A DNA stretch of 64,000 nucleotides from Phallus indusiatus (Eukaryota > Basidiomycota > Agaricomycetes > Phallales > Phallaceae): NCBI GenBank assembly GCA_027605045.1, contig JAQFWX010000044.1, forward strand, positions 330,111 through 394,110. The letters are read 5' to 3'. Of this stretch, positions 11,410-22,397 are shown piece by piece. Below the pieces are notes generated by a model. The model ran no database searches, was not told where the DNA came from, and saw nothing but the letters and a program-made list of their open reading frames with translations. How positions within the stretch are numbered: position 1 is the first letter of the stretch; every line of letters starts with the position of its first letter. Position numbers and translations under genes: made by a program.

Positions 11410-11650
11410 TTTAATCTTCTTCACTCCAGCTTTTCGTTCTGCGAGAAAAAAAAACAAAAGATGAATAAGAGGTCAAATTCCACAGTAAAACGACCTGTCA
11501 TTGCCTTTTTCTGCTTCCTTTTTAGCTCGGCCTCTTGCCTTTGCATTTCGTTTAGTCTTTCGGATCATTTACGAGAGCGTATTCGCTACCGACCCGGTTT
11601 GCTTTTTGGCATCTCAGTCTCATTTGTTCCGTTTGATTTGGGATTTGAAC
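11410..11650 (-). pseudogene. Zuotin gene fragment (internal exon-intron-exon piece)
   Basis: The plus strand here aligns with about 22480-22740 of the intact zuotin gene in the same orientation. Shared runs include acagtaaaacgac, a gcttcctntttagc stretch, gtattcgct and tttttngcatctc. The piece spans the zuotin intron at about 22506-22571, and the intron sequence is still present, so it arose by DNA duplication rather than from mRNA. Frames are destroyed. Confidence 0.7.
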
Positions 11651-11863
11651 TGCATGCCAAAGTCTGTTGGGAATAACGATGCAACTATTGTGATAACTGA
11701 ATTGCAATATTTAATCGCAACATGCACTGATGCGGAAGACGAGAATGATAGTGTGCTGAGCTAATTCAATCCGGCATACTATCATAGCCGGGGCCTTTGG
11801 GCCGACCGCGACATCTCCCAATCGTTTCAATTGATGTGAGCAACACTCTCACATAACGACGCC

Positions 11864-13297
11864 ATGCAGGTTGTTTCTCAAAATTATACCTTTGACTGGC
11901 GTCCAGAATATCCGTTCCTTATTGCGGCAACACGTTACTACCTACCCACTTCAGCCTCAGCCTCAGCGAGCCACGAACAGTCTCCTCCTGGTTTCACCGC
12001 AATCTTCGCTCACGGGACTGGCTTTCATAAAGAGCAGTGGGAACCTACAATACGCCGTTTATTCGAATTGAGTAATAAAGCGAATGTTCCTATCTTCCGG
12101 GAAGCCTGGTCCGTCGACTGTCCCAATCATGGACAATCCTATATCTTGAACGAGAAGTCAATTGCCGAATACGGCTACACATTAATATGTAACTGTTAAC
12201 TTTTTACCTCTCCTCGTTTAGCCATGATCGTTCATCTGTGTATTACATAGTTCCCTGGGACGAGTATACCAAGGCGTTGCACCTGTTCCTCACTCAAAAT
12301 AAGGAGCTGGATTTCTCCACCCATCGTCTCGTCGCCGTTGGTCATTCCATGGGCGCAGCTTGTTTGTATGTTCATTTGTCAGAGACCCTTATGTTCCTTT
12401 TGCTCTTTGGGTAATGAACGCATTTCTGAAATGAATTACTTTTGGCTTTTAGGACACTAACAAGAACATACCCTCGCGCGCCGGAATTTGTCCAATTTGT
12501 CCTTTGCGAACCCATGCTAGTGCCTCCAGATTTACCTGAAGATGATCCGCTATTACGTGCGGCCGGAATTTATGACCAAGTTACTAGCAAACGCCGGGAT
12601 ATCTGGCCGAGTTTCGATCATGTCAAAACCACGTTCCAGAGCAAAGGTGCATTCCGAGCATGGGATAAGCAAGTTCTTGATATTTACTTGGTAACCTTAC
12701 ATCCTCACTTTACCGTTGCTAGTTTTTCTCAACACGTTCACATTCAACGTCCGTAGAAATTTGGGTTTCGTGAGCTTCCGACCCGGATTTATCCTAACGA
12801 ACGAGGTGTCACCTTGGCATGTCCCAAATCACAAGAAGCTGTTAGTTTAAAACTTTCCATATCGTTACTACAAAGCTAATTTTCGCAATCCAGGCTTGTT
12901 ATCGTGATCGTGTTGCCGCACGTCGGTCGTTCCAATACCTGGCTGTCATATGCGCTCAAGCGCCTGTTCATGTCATATGGGGCGCAGTTGACGATAGCAT
13001 GTAAGCCGAGAAGTTTGATCAAGTACACATGTCGTTGAAATTGCTGAATGTGTACACTCTTATAGTGCTGCAGAAGTTAAAAGGCGTGCGACTGATCCTA
13101 CAACTGGACGGAAAATGGCTTCCGTACAACGACTCGAAGGTGTCGGGCACCTTGTGAGTGTTCTTAGACTATCACTTTTCTAGAATCCCATAATTATGAG
13201 CACTGCTTATTAGATTGTTCAAGTCGCGCCCATTCGACTAGCAGACGCCATTTTCAAAGCATTGACTTCAACGGAGGGTACGCAAAGTAAATTGTAA
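11864..13297 (+). CDS. Alpha/beta hydrolase (AB hydrolase-1 fold)
   Basis: A complete six-exon gene from ATG at 11864 to TAA at 13297. The N-terminus carries FDWRPEY and the oxyanion-side motif FAHGTGFHKEQWEP, followed by SVDCPNHGQSY. The catalytic triad is visible: Ser in GHSMGAA (about 12347), Asp in WGAVDDS (about 12987) and His in LEGVGHL (about 13145). Introns run about 12375-12452 (joining AACL to TLT), 12692-12755, 12841-12893, 13001-13065 and 13153-13213. The first intron end (about 12189-12250) is uncertain; splicing at the AG at 12250 keeps the frame into PWDEY. No signal peptide is seen, so it is probably cytosolic. The family is expanded in agaricomycetes and includes proteins called toxin-biosynthesis or lipase-like; the substrate is unknown. 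The neighbour at 7.9-10 kb is its dead copy. Confidence 0.82.
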
Positions 13298-14980
13298 AAA
13301 CCACCATTGTACGTTATTATATACGTGAATGCGATTTGCGAATAAAGTACCTAATTGGACTGAACCGAACAAGGGTTAGATTTATTCACTTTGGCAGGCG
13401 TGCACAGGCATGGCTGGTGGATTTTCATGGAATGGTCTCAAAGGTCTTCAAAAGCATTATGCTGTTGCAGCAAGAATTAGTTGATACTATATTGTTATGC
13501 TTCAGGAGATATGATAACAGAGCATGAATACCGAAAAGTGTACTACAGCATGCTTTGGGGTTTCGGTTTCACCGATCACCCTCCCCGATTTCAGGAGCGT
13601 TTTCCGGAGAGTTCACCGAGTACCCAACACGTTTTCCATGTCTCGTAGTTCCCAATTGTTTCTGTATTCTTTTGTCCGGACAATATGTGGATTTGTCACG
13701 TATTTATTATTTATTTCAACGTCTTGTACGGGTTATTTTGTTGCCGGGATCCCACGAATCGGTTCCCGTAGCATTTCAGCGGAATCCGGGTTCTGTGTCA
13801 AAGCTGTCTCCCGGAGTCGAGCGCGTTCTAATGTATCTCTTTCTAGTTGACGCAGATATGTGGACAGAAATGCCTGAGAGAAAAAATAACCAGCTAAAGC
13901 GCCAGCAACTAATGCTCACGGATCAAAGCTCTGAAACATAGGAGATCTAAAAGCCTTACGGAGTCCGGACGCCAATGTTCTCCGACGATCGAATTTTAAT
14001 AGTCTTTCACCAAAGAGAGCTTTCGCGAAGCACGTTTGAGAGATTTATTTGTCAAGGTTTTAGCCATACGTTCGCACCTGCAAAGAGTCCGCCAGTAACC
14101 CCAGCGAACAAGCCATCCCTTCGGGCTTTCTGAAAAGAAAAAAAGAACGACGCGCTTTCAACAAACTGCGACGAGTATCAGATTATAAAAATGCAGACTT
14201 TACCCTGTTGCATTGATCGTATTCTTCAGGCGATGATCTCCAAGTGTGAATCATGTTGAAGGGAGGAAACTACGTCACACCATAAGGCATCTCAACGAAG
14301 CTGTAAGCGCGCGTCCAGGTCTGCTGCAAAGCCTTTGATTTCCTGAAACCTGAGGGAGTGACTATGCTACCGTACATTCAGACTGTTCAAATATTTTGTC
14401 TAAAAATTAGTTGGCCTATCGCAAGGTATTGCAAGAACATGTTTCAAGAACGGTGTGGTCATGCTTTATGCTGATTTCTGACTTTAGGTACGTTCCGGAG
14501 GATTTGATTTTTATGTGAAGCCGGTAGTCTTTAAACTTTCTCCATTGTTTGAATAATCTTCTGCACGTGCATGCTGTGCGCTACCCCAACCTCTTTTCAC
14601 CCGGGAGTAACCTGTCCATAATCCAGCGTGAGACTGGACCCTTCCTGTTGTCCCGCCTGACCCCAGAGCACAACAACAAGAGGTAGAAACAGAGTTGGTA
14701 CCGGGATGGGATGGAGGTCGCGCTGTGCAGGCCGTGTTTAGCAAGTCGCGTTCAGCACTTTCAAACCCAGCGAGCGTGGTGCTGTCGCGTCGCCTGCGTC
14801 AAAGTACTCTTTAGGACCGGGGTGAGCACCTGTCGTAATATTCTCATCCCCTTCCAGTGAATAACTGCTCACTCTTGACACAAACCTTCTAGTCGTTAAA
14901 CAGCTTACCAGAGTTTTTACCACGTTGCCGGAATGTCAGAACGGTACGCGTTGGCATGAACTTGAATAACGAATTAGGAA
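13298..14980. other. Region without recognisable genes
   Basis: The first 80 bases belong to the duplicated hydrolase block. Beyond that, overlapping short frames at 13524-13941 and 14511-14923 have no known motif and differ between frames in a way typical of non-coding DNA. No terminal repeats or transposase-like motif were found. Confidence 0.45.
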
Positions 14981-16454
14981 ACCCCACACTTGTAATTTTT
15001 TAAATACGGTGTGTACCGGGATTTTAGAGAAAAGCATAAACTTTCTGATTCGGTAGCATATTCCTGCAGGCTGTACCCCGATGCACATACGTACATGCGG
15101 GCGTATGCCAAAATTTTATAATACCAAAACTGACACGGGAAATCTATTTGTTCAGTTTGATCGACCCGCCCAACGAGACGACATCTTCCCAACTCATGTG
15201 GTCAATGCACATGTCAACGAGATGCCATTGCTGATGAGAAAATGGGGCGTACCGTTGACGCTATCCGGCTCGGATCCACAACCACCAAAGTTCCTAAATG
15301 CCATCTCCTGGGATATAGATTGACGACCCGAAATCCTCGTTAGCGTGTACAGTTGCGAATCTTCACCAGACCTGACTCATGTCTTCAAAGAAAGCTTCTC
15401 ACCTAACGAATGGTTTGAACAGGCCGAAGACTACCTAGTGTCAAGCAAGACCGGCGAGAAGCATGGTATCTTATCTCTACAAAAAACACATCATCGGCTG
15501 TTATCAAGAGTATCCTCCACTGGTAGATGTGTCTTGGTAATTCTTGAAATGCCGACCATTCAATTTCATACCGCTGTTCGAAGTTGCTACAATAGGCGAT
15601 GGCTCCTTCAGCTTCAAACTTTCACCGTCACACCCATCCCTCATTCTATACTCAACCACCCACCCGCCATCCGGCTTCTTTCTCCCAATATCACTATGTT
15701 CCTGCCCTAATTATTTCACCGGTATGCGAACCATGCAGAAATGTGCTTCTGTCACGGGCAGTACTAATGGACTACAGAACCGAGTTTTATGGAACTAGAC
15801 TCAGAAAAGACTTGTCCCTGCTTCGTTGTTCTCGGGTGACCTTGCTCTAGCTGATCATTCACACATTCGCCATTCTCCGCACGCGGCCATTACGCAGAAT
15901 TTATGTTTATATATGTAACATTCCTCAAACGGAGATATTTAGCTCATCGCTTACTCTCAGAGCTTGGCAAATAGCCTTCACGTCTTCCTTTGTTTTTCGA
16001 CTCAAAGTTCAAACGTTTTCAAAAGTGGAACGAAATATAGTATAATAATAAAGGCCCACCCACCCAACCCAAGTGATATACAGATATGTAAAATGATACA
16101 AATGACGAGATATGAGGGAAATTGAGATAGAAAAATACAGATGAAGAGATGCCAAGACGAGAGAAAGAGAGATACAAATATAGAGATGATATGACAATGA
16201 TGAGATGAAAAGAAACATGCCAGAGATATAAAGATAAAAATAAAAATAAGAAAAATCAACATCAACATTATCAACCCCCGTCACCACTTCATCGTCATCC
16301 ATCGACCACCGTCCGTCAATTCGTCCCCGGTCACCGATCGCCGATCGCCATCCTCGACCTCGAGTCCGAGTAGAGCCTTCTGTCGTCCGTCATCGCATCG
16401 CCGCAGCGTATACACCGAGCTTCATCACCCCACCCACAACCGCCGACTCAAGAA
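14981..16454. other. Unresolved region with short coding-like remnants and a purine-rich tract
   Basis: At 15081-15323 and 15345-15490 plus-strand frames read QFDRPAQRDDIFPTHVVNAH and VFKESFSPNEWFEQAEDYLV. They look like protein but cannot be joined to a start or a known domain. From about 16025 to 16270 the plus strand is A/G-rich with repeated gaga and gata words. This gives a long but meaningless hydrophobic frame on the minus strand. I could not place a gene here. Confidence 0.35.
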
Positions 16455-17285
16455 AATGGTCTTCAACTCCGAGAGCAATGGGACAAGGAAAGAGTGCGCG
16501 GAAGAGAATAACACGAACACGCACGCTCCCAGAATGCCGTAAGTTTCTCAAACGTCACCCGTGTCGGAATTCGCTCATAGGCATGAAGTAATAGCACTAT
16601 AAAGAGACGAACAACACCGAGACAGGAACACGTAGAAAGAGCCGTGGACATCTGAGAGACGTAGAGTACGCGCGTCTCCAAAAAGAACACGAACCGAACC
16701 AACAGAAAGAGCCAAAGCAACCCCACAAACGAAGTCGTGTCAGAATGTACTCACGGGCAAAACAATGAAGCCCATACAACGAGACATGATACCGAGACGA
16801 AACGAATGGAAGAAACTCTGACCACTTCCCCCTGGAACAGTATCGTGTAGTTGAGCAGGCCCCGAAGCACTGTGCGGAATCACGCGCAGACGAGAAAGAA
16901 ACCCCCCATCAGCTACTGACCTCACAAAGCTGCACCAAAGGCAAACACGGTATGAATACCTTTGTTCCGGATCAAAGGTATGCATGTCGTGTAAGTCTCA
17001 GGATTCACCCGCGAAAGCTTTCCCATCTGGAAGGGCCCCAACTCGAAAACACGAGAAAACGTCATGCAAACGTGCCAAACTCAACCTGGGTTACCAAGCG
17101 CAGACTTCGAAGCACCAAATGCCCTGGATTATCATTACCTTTAGAAGAACCATTCTTGGTCTTTGCTCCCCCGCCCCGACAATCCTCGGTATCGCCCGTA
17201 TCGACACAATGTTCTTCAGACTGTGTAAGTGTGTGCTGTTTAGACCCATCTTCTTTTTACCGTCGTTGAAGCCTTTGAAACCATA
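16455..17285 (+). CDS. Possible small intron-containing gene, uncharacterised
   Basis: An ATG at 16455 opens a short exon (MVFNSESNGTRKECAEENN...) that ends at a good donor (GTAAGT at about 16540). A later open stretch (about 17005-17285) encodes a Lys/Arg-rich segment with KAFPSGRAPTRKHEKTSCKR. I cannot join them with confidence, and the palindrome at 16946 lies between. No domain is recognised, so this may be noise. Confidence 0.2.
16946..16991. repeat. 46-bp imperfect palindrome (hairpin)
   Basis: The arms are cacggtatgaatacctttg and caaaggtatgcatgtcgtg around a tccgga centre. The sequence equals its own reverse complement except for a few paired mismatches. As a result both strands encode similar peptides here (M.TF.P.QRY..RV). 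It could be a transposon end, a protein-binding site or a hairpin-forming relic. Confidence 0.85.
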
Positions 17286-17287
17286 GC

Positions 17288-19482
17288 TCAATTTCGCGTC
17301 ATAAATAAATGAGGTGCACTTACACCTGTTTTGAGTGCGACGCGTCGAGTTGTCACCATTGGAGCAGCCGGCGGGTACACAGGCTGTTCAAGTGTCCCAT
17401 ATTTCTTCACCAGCGCGTTCACCCAAGCCGGGCGTGGAGTAGGCTTCCGAAGCTTCGTTGCAGGACCGATAAGTTTGCCTAGAATCAACTTGATTGCGAG
17501 CGGTCTCTGCATCGGTGGTTTGAGCTTGCTCTTGAAACCGACGGCCATTTCAGCAGCTACTGCCAAAGAAACTCGTGGGACTGGAGGTGCAGGCAATGGA
17601 GAAGGTGGAGATGGTGGTGGAGGTGATGGCAGAGCCTGTGCCGGTGAGCATGGTCGCTGGATGGATGGAGTAGGCGGAGAGGGTGTACGTATCGGACGAG
17701 CAGGCATGGCGAAAATGCCAGAAAGCGACTCGTCGGAACTGTCTTTGGTAGTCGCAGTTGGTTGAGCTGGTGGTTGGGAAGTTGGGAGACGGAACACGCC
17801 GGACATGCTAGATCCGTCAGAGCAACTCGTCGAGGCTTCACTGTTCTTCTTGCGGGAACGAATGCTGGCCATAATACTTGCCAATATAGCATCGCATTTC
17901 GAACCGTCGGAAGGATCGACACCTAAATTAAGTCGAGGTGTTTTGAAGGCTGGTAGTGAGAGCTCATCGTCCTTTCGGCTGCCTGATCCGCTAGGGAGGT
18001 TCAACATGGTATCCGCAGTTTCATCGGCCAAATGAACAAAACTGATTTCCTTCAGAATATGTGTCATCTAAAAGATACCAAGACTTACGGATCGTACTCC
18101 GGGAGTGGGCTCCGTCTATACCCAGACACCTCTAGGAATGACTCATTGCAGTTGTTGCCTGCCAGTTCGAATAAGGCACCGGGAGTAAGCGTGTCTTCTT
18201 CGATGCTCGGTTTAAAATCCCGTGTGGTGTGGATGTAAGGGAGTGAAGCGGGCGCGGGAGTAGCTGGTTGCAAGGGAGGCAGATTGATAGGATCAGTAAA
18301 ACGATCCGTTACACCTGCCCCCCAACCCTGGTAGCCCAAAGACATTGGTAACGACGGCGGGCTAGGTGGATGGAATGAAGTGAAGATGACATTGTCTCGC
18401 CTCAGCCTGTTTTGAAAAGCAAAGGCGTCAAACAAGCGGGCGGGCGACCACTGATCTGTGACATCTTCGAGGTCAGCGGGTCTGTTATGCGAAACGTTCG
18501 GAGAGGCATCCACGATGTGCGATGTGGTAGGAGTGGTCAAGATGGAGGTGGAGGAGGTGGAGGCAGGGATGGGGACGGGAGTGGTTGGGATAGGTATGGG
18601 GGTGGTTGAGATAGGTATGGGGGTGGTTGAGATAGGTATGGGGGTGGTTGAGATAGGTATGGGGGTGGTTGAGATAGGTATGGGGGTGGTTGAGATGGGG
18701 GCGGGAGTGATAGGGATGGGGACGGGGGTGATGACAGAAGCGGTGGGGGAGTCCAAGAGTAATACTACTGAAGAGTCAGTAAGAACATTGAAAATGTCGA
18801 CGCACCTTGCAGGACCACATGGCGTCGAGCAGTAAGCACCTTTGAAGAAGTCGCGTTCCGCTTGACTATTTTCGAGTACCTTGGGGCAGGGAGAGCTGAT
18901 GTCCGGGAGGGGGAGAAGTGACGGCGTGTCCGATTGCGAGGTAGGTGCGGGCGTGTGATAAGCGGGATCGGTGATACTGGAAGTCGGCGATGGCGATGGC
19001 GAAGTCGTATGAACGGGTGACGATGTGACGGCGGGCTGGAACGGTGGATGAGTTAGGGTGACGGGTGGCGAAGCTTCAAGTTGAGACGAGGCAATGTTGA
19101 ACTTCAAGTTGGGACGACGGAGGACGAGGAGGACGAAGATGACAATTGGGATTATCGTAACGAGGACACTAGAAACATCAGTCAAACGATAGTGGGGAGA
19201 GACGTACATGATGGTGCCTGTCGTAATTTTGGGAACGGGTACAGGCGCGAGGTCTGTGACTGGCACAACAGACGATATCAATGATGGTGTAGGTAGAAGA
19301 CGGATGGGTAGAATATGAGGCAAAACAGTAGTGGGGATAATTGAGTTTGCCAGATGAGATAATCGCGCGTACGCGTGCCCAGGCAAAGAGGGCTGGACAC
19401 GCATAGGCGGATTCAACATGGCTATCGGAATGAAGATAAAGGGAAGAATAGCGGAAATCAAGAGATACAAGGCAGGTAACAT
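17288..19482 (-). CDS. Pro/Ser/Thr-rich single-pass membrane protein, uncharacterised
   Basis: From ATG at 19482 the first 25 residues are strongly hydrophobic (MLPALYLLISAILPFIFIPI), fitting a signal peptide or anchor. A 39-nt intron (donor GTACGT at about 19208) would join TTGTI to IVLVTIIPIVIFVLLVLRR, giving a clean transmembrane helix followed by basic residues. The rest is a long, probably cytosolic, Pro/Ser/Thr-rich region, with a minisatellite-coded TPIPIST repeat (18581-18706). A second intron of 47 nt (about 18107-18061) joins LPEYDP to FVHLADETAD. The C-terminal part has basic KSKLKPP and LRKPTPRPAWV segments. The stop at 17288 could instead be bypassed by a donor at about 17328. 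No homologue is recognised; a membrane sensor-like layout is only a guess. Confidence 0.6.
18581..18706. repeat. 21-bp coding minisatellite
   Basis: Five consecutive near-identical copies of gtggttgagataggtatgggg, plus a partial sixth. They sit in frame inside the membrane-protein gene, where the minus strand reads a heptad of TPIPIST type. Units differ by one or two bases. The length keeps the reading frame, so copy number can vary without breaking the protein. Confidence 0.95.
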
Positions 19483-20496
19483 TATAGATAGAGTTTATAA
19501 AAATGATAATAATAGTTTTAACTTTTAAAATATCAATAGATGATGGTGGGAAGAATGCAAGATGCGTTGGGGGGTCGACGCGTTACTGACGCGAATTTAT
19601 ATCACATGCACGAGCTGAGTTTGTCAGCGATCGAAAGTGTCACGCTTTGATAAGTTGGGCATAGGGTTTTACAATATGAGAGCAAATACCTGAAGAGATA
19701 GAGCGCAAACGACGAGGAGATGTTGAGCATTTTCTGCGAATTGAGGTGTCGAGGACAAGCGAGAAATTTGACGTCATGCGACAGGAAGCTAATCTAAATT
19801 TGGCAGTTGATCCGACAGCCCTGAGTGGTGAGTCGCGTGCCTCAGGCTCAGACAAGCGCAGCCAATGAATAGCCGTCTATTTTGGCTCAATGGTCAGTGT
19901 TACCAGCGGAGGTCGATCCCGTCGTTTGCGTTACTTTGCATGCACTCAATACTCAATAACAAATTACTCTCGTATTCTTCTATAGAGCGTGACATTCTCG
20001 ATTTCAGACAAAATTCGGCCCGTACAAGTTGTATAAATTCGGTCGAGTAACACGTCGATTCCCCAAACGCATTTTGCATTCTTTCCACCACCATCATATT
20101 TTTTCTCTAAAAAAATCAACACATTTATATTACAATGTTACCAGCTTTATACCTTTTATTTTCCACCGTTTCTCCCTCCTCCTCACTTCAATCGCCATGA
20201 AATTTGAATTCATCTACGCGCGCGGCGCGTACAGCAGGACCTAGCATTTGGTTGTCCCACTATTTTATCCGTCTTCTTTAACTATCTTTTCTAATCATCG
20301 TTCGTTAGGATCGTACAACGACTCAACGCTCAATTCCGCCCAAATTCCGTTAGCGGCCGAAGAGGTTGGAATCACAGCCAACTGATAAATCACCTTTGAC
20401 ACACGGTCATCGGTCCCACAGACAAATACAATCAAATAGTGTGTAAAGGTTTCCAGCTTTAAAAAGATTTTACCAATAATTAAATTACATGGTTAG
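19483..20496. other. Intergenic region
   Basis: About 1 kb with only short frames and no recognised motif. The first part is upstream DNA of the minus-strand membrane-protein gene. Any 5' exons of the HNH-like copy that follows would lie here, but I could not identify them. Confidence 0.4.
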
Positions 20497-21136
20497 ACAT
20501 TGGAAAGGGATGAAAACCGGTGTATCGTCACGCGGACTCCGGATACGAGTTCGGCAGTATCAAACCGGGAGTTCCGAGAAACTCTCTCCCAGGAGATGGC
20601 TGAGAACGTGAACGCTGCGACAAGGGAAGCCCAGTGTTCGCATATAGTTCCGATCTCGATGCAGAACTTTGCCGGAAAGTGGAGGAAGGTATAAATAAAA
20701 ACTAGCTTTTTTATTATATTGTTTATCCTAGGTATATTTTCTTTAGAAACTGCAGACTTCCGTCACCTGGACCCGATAGAGAGACTGGGGTTCGAGGACC
20801 TGTTGTCGGAACTCAGCGACGGTGCCGCCGTGAACACGCTACGGAACACCTTGACACTGGATAAGCTTGTCCACAAACAATTCGACTTGCTACGGGTCCG
20901 GTTTGCTTCCACGGTATGTTTGGGTTAACTCTCAGATTATATATTCAATATTCATATCTATATAGGACGTCGAGAACCGTTACGCAGTTAAACTGCATCC
21001 CACCGTCACTTTCCAGCACCTTGGGATCGCGAGTGACTCTGTGACTTTGAAATCGAAAGATGAAGCCACACTCCCTCTCCCCTCTCCGGCTCTTTTAAAG
21101 CTTCATGCCTTATGTGGTGAACTGGCGATGCGTACG
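20497..21136 (+). CDS. HNH_2-type nuclease-like gene (copy 2; partial model)
   Basis: Three exons read through in a consistent way. Exon A (from an AG at 20496) has NRCIVTRTPD and CSHIVPISMQNFAGKW. Exon B has LDPIERLGFEDLL and NTLTLDKLVHKQFDLLRVRF. Exon C (from the AG at about 20965) has DVENRYAVKLHPTVTFQHLG and LPLPSPALLKLHALCGELA. The Cys, SHI and L.H..FD elements fit the HNH_2 pattern; the family is common and unexplained in agaricomycetes. No in-frame ATG exists in exon A, so 5' exons are missing from the model or from the genome, and the 3' end after 21136 is open. Compared with copy 1 this one lacks stops, but it may still be a remnant. Confidence 0.5.
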
Positions 21137-22397
21137 GTATGACGCCAGCCTTTTTTTCCTCCACATGATCCTTTGTTCTTACTCCGGAGTCCGGACTCTG
21201 AAGTTGGGACGTTTTGGGACCCGGTGAGAACTCGCTATGCTCTCATCATGCGAATAAGATCTGATCTGCTGTCCAGAAGTTGCCCAATGAGGCATTAAAA
21301 GTGGGTACAATGGCAGACGAACGCTCTGTTAGTTTGTCCTCATTCGGTACGTTTCTGGTTCACATCTGCTCATGCATGCTCAGATCGGTTTCACTTTCTT
21401 AGCTCGAGCGCTCGTTTAGTATTGCTATCAACTTGTTATTATTCTGGTCCTGTCTGTTTTTTTTATCATGATATTTTTATTTTTATTCCCGTTACATCAT
21501 TTCTCAGTACTGGTCTATTTGCCCTTGTGTCCAGGCCGCATTTATTTCTTGTGGTTAGTACTTACTAGTCGTCGAAAAAATCGTTCTCGCTTTCTCTCAT
21601 AAGACTAATAAAGTGTGAACTGATATGCTTTTGCACGTTAAGACATCAATTTTCACCTTGATATTGTCCATACCAAAACAGGCAAAACGCACCTGCAACT
21701 CAAAAGAATATCCAGCCTATTTGCCTGAATATGATAATGTTTCACGTATAGACGGCAAGAGGTGAGAAGACTGTATTGCATCAATATATAAAAACACATA
21801 CCGTCTGTCAATGCTCCTGGCGAAAAGTTAGGATTGAATGGGAACACGACGTACACTCGCCTAAAGACCAGTATATGCGCTGTTTGATTAAGGTTGCTCC
21901 TGTTTTTGATAACAGTTAATAAAACTATAAACAGTCAATTACTGAAATTCAATATTAATCAGAAGTTTGGGCTTCAAACTGTGGCATCCTGCAGAATTCA
22001 AAAAAATTCACGCAGTCTGGACTATGGGTGGACGTATCGCTCATGTGTTTCCATGCATATAGCGGCAGATGGTAACAGAACCAGTCTGAACCGAAGCGTT
22101 TGAGCTCCTTTTCAGCGCGCGTCTCTTCCCGCTTCACGTTTTCCTCCCAATTCTTCCTCGTACTTCAAACATATAGCGCAAGGCTCTATTCATGTGTTCT
22201 TGAAGTAGCACAGCTGAGAGAGTCGCCGGATGTCAGCGTAAATGACGTCAATCCAACAGTTTTGCAAATTCCAGTTGCACGGTGTCAATTGATTGTATCG
22301 ACGCGAATTACATACAGTGATGACTCAGTGATCATAGTAGTAGACTAAAAAAAAAGGGTGTCTAGTCATGTAGGATCGAAAGTAAGACTACACCAAC
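21137..22397. other. Intergenic region
   Basis: This 1.26-kb stretch lies between the HNH-like gene and the zuotin stop codon. Short frames show no recognisable protein. A minus-strand piece at about 22260-22310 (IQSIDTVQLEFAKLLD then stop) has a helix-like pattern and could be an extra zuotin 3' exon, but no good splice supports it. Confidence 0.4.

Noticed and set aside
13524..13941. Two overlapping plus-strand frames as a possible gene
   Set aside because: There is no start context, splice support or known motif, and both frames look equally random.
16002..16302. Two overlapping minus-strand hydrophobic frames that look like membrane proteins
   Set aside because: They come from an A/G-rich low-complexity tract; the repetitive Ile/Phe/Ser composition is an artefact of base bias.
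17331..17765. Plus-strand Gly-rich frame of 144 codons
   Set aside because: It is antisense to the Pro-rich second exon of the membrane-protein gene; splicing supports the minus strand.
18581..18706. Regular repeats as a possible CRISPR array
   Set aside because: Units abut without spacers, are in a coding frame, and the genome is eukaryotic.
22260..22310. Possible extra zuotin 3' exon on the minus strand
   Set aside because: The helix-like peptide is suggestive, but I found no donor/acceptor pair that joins it in frame.
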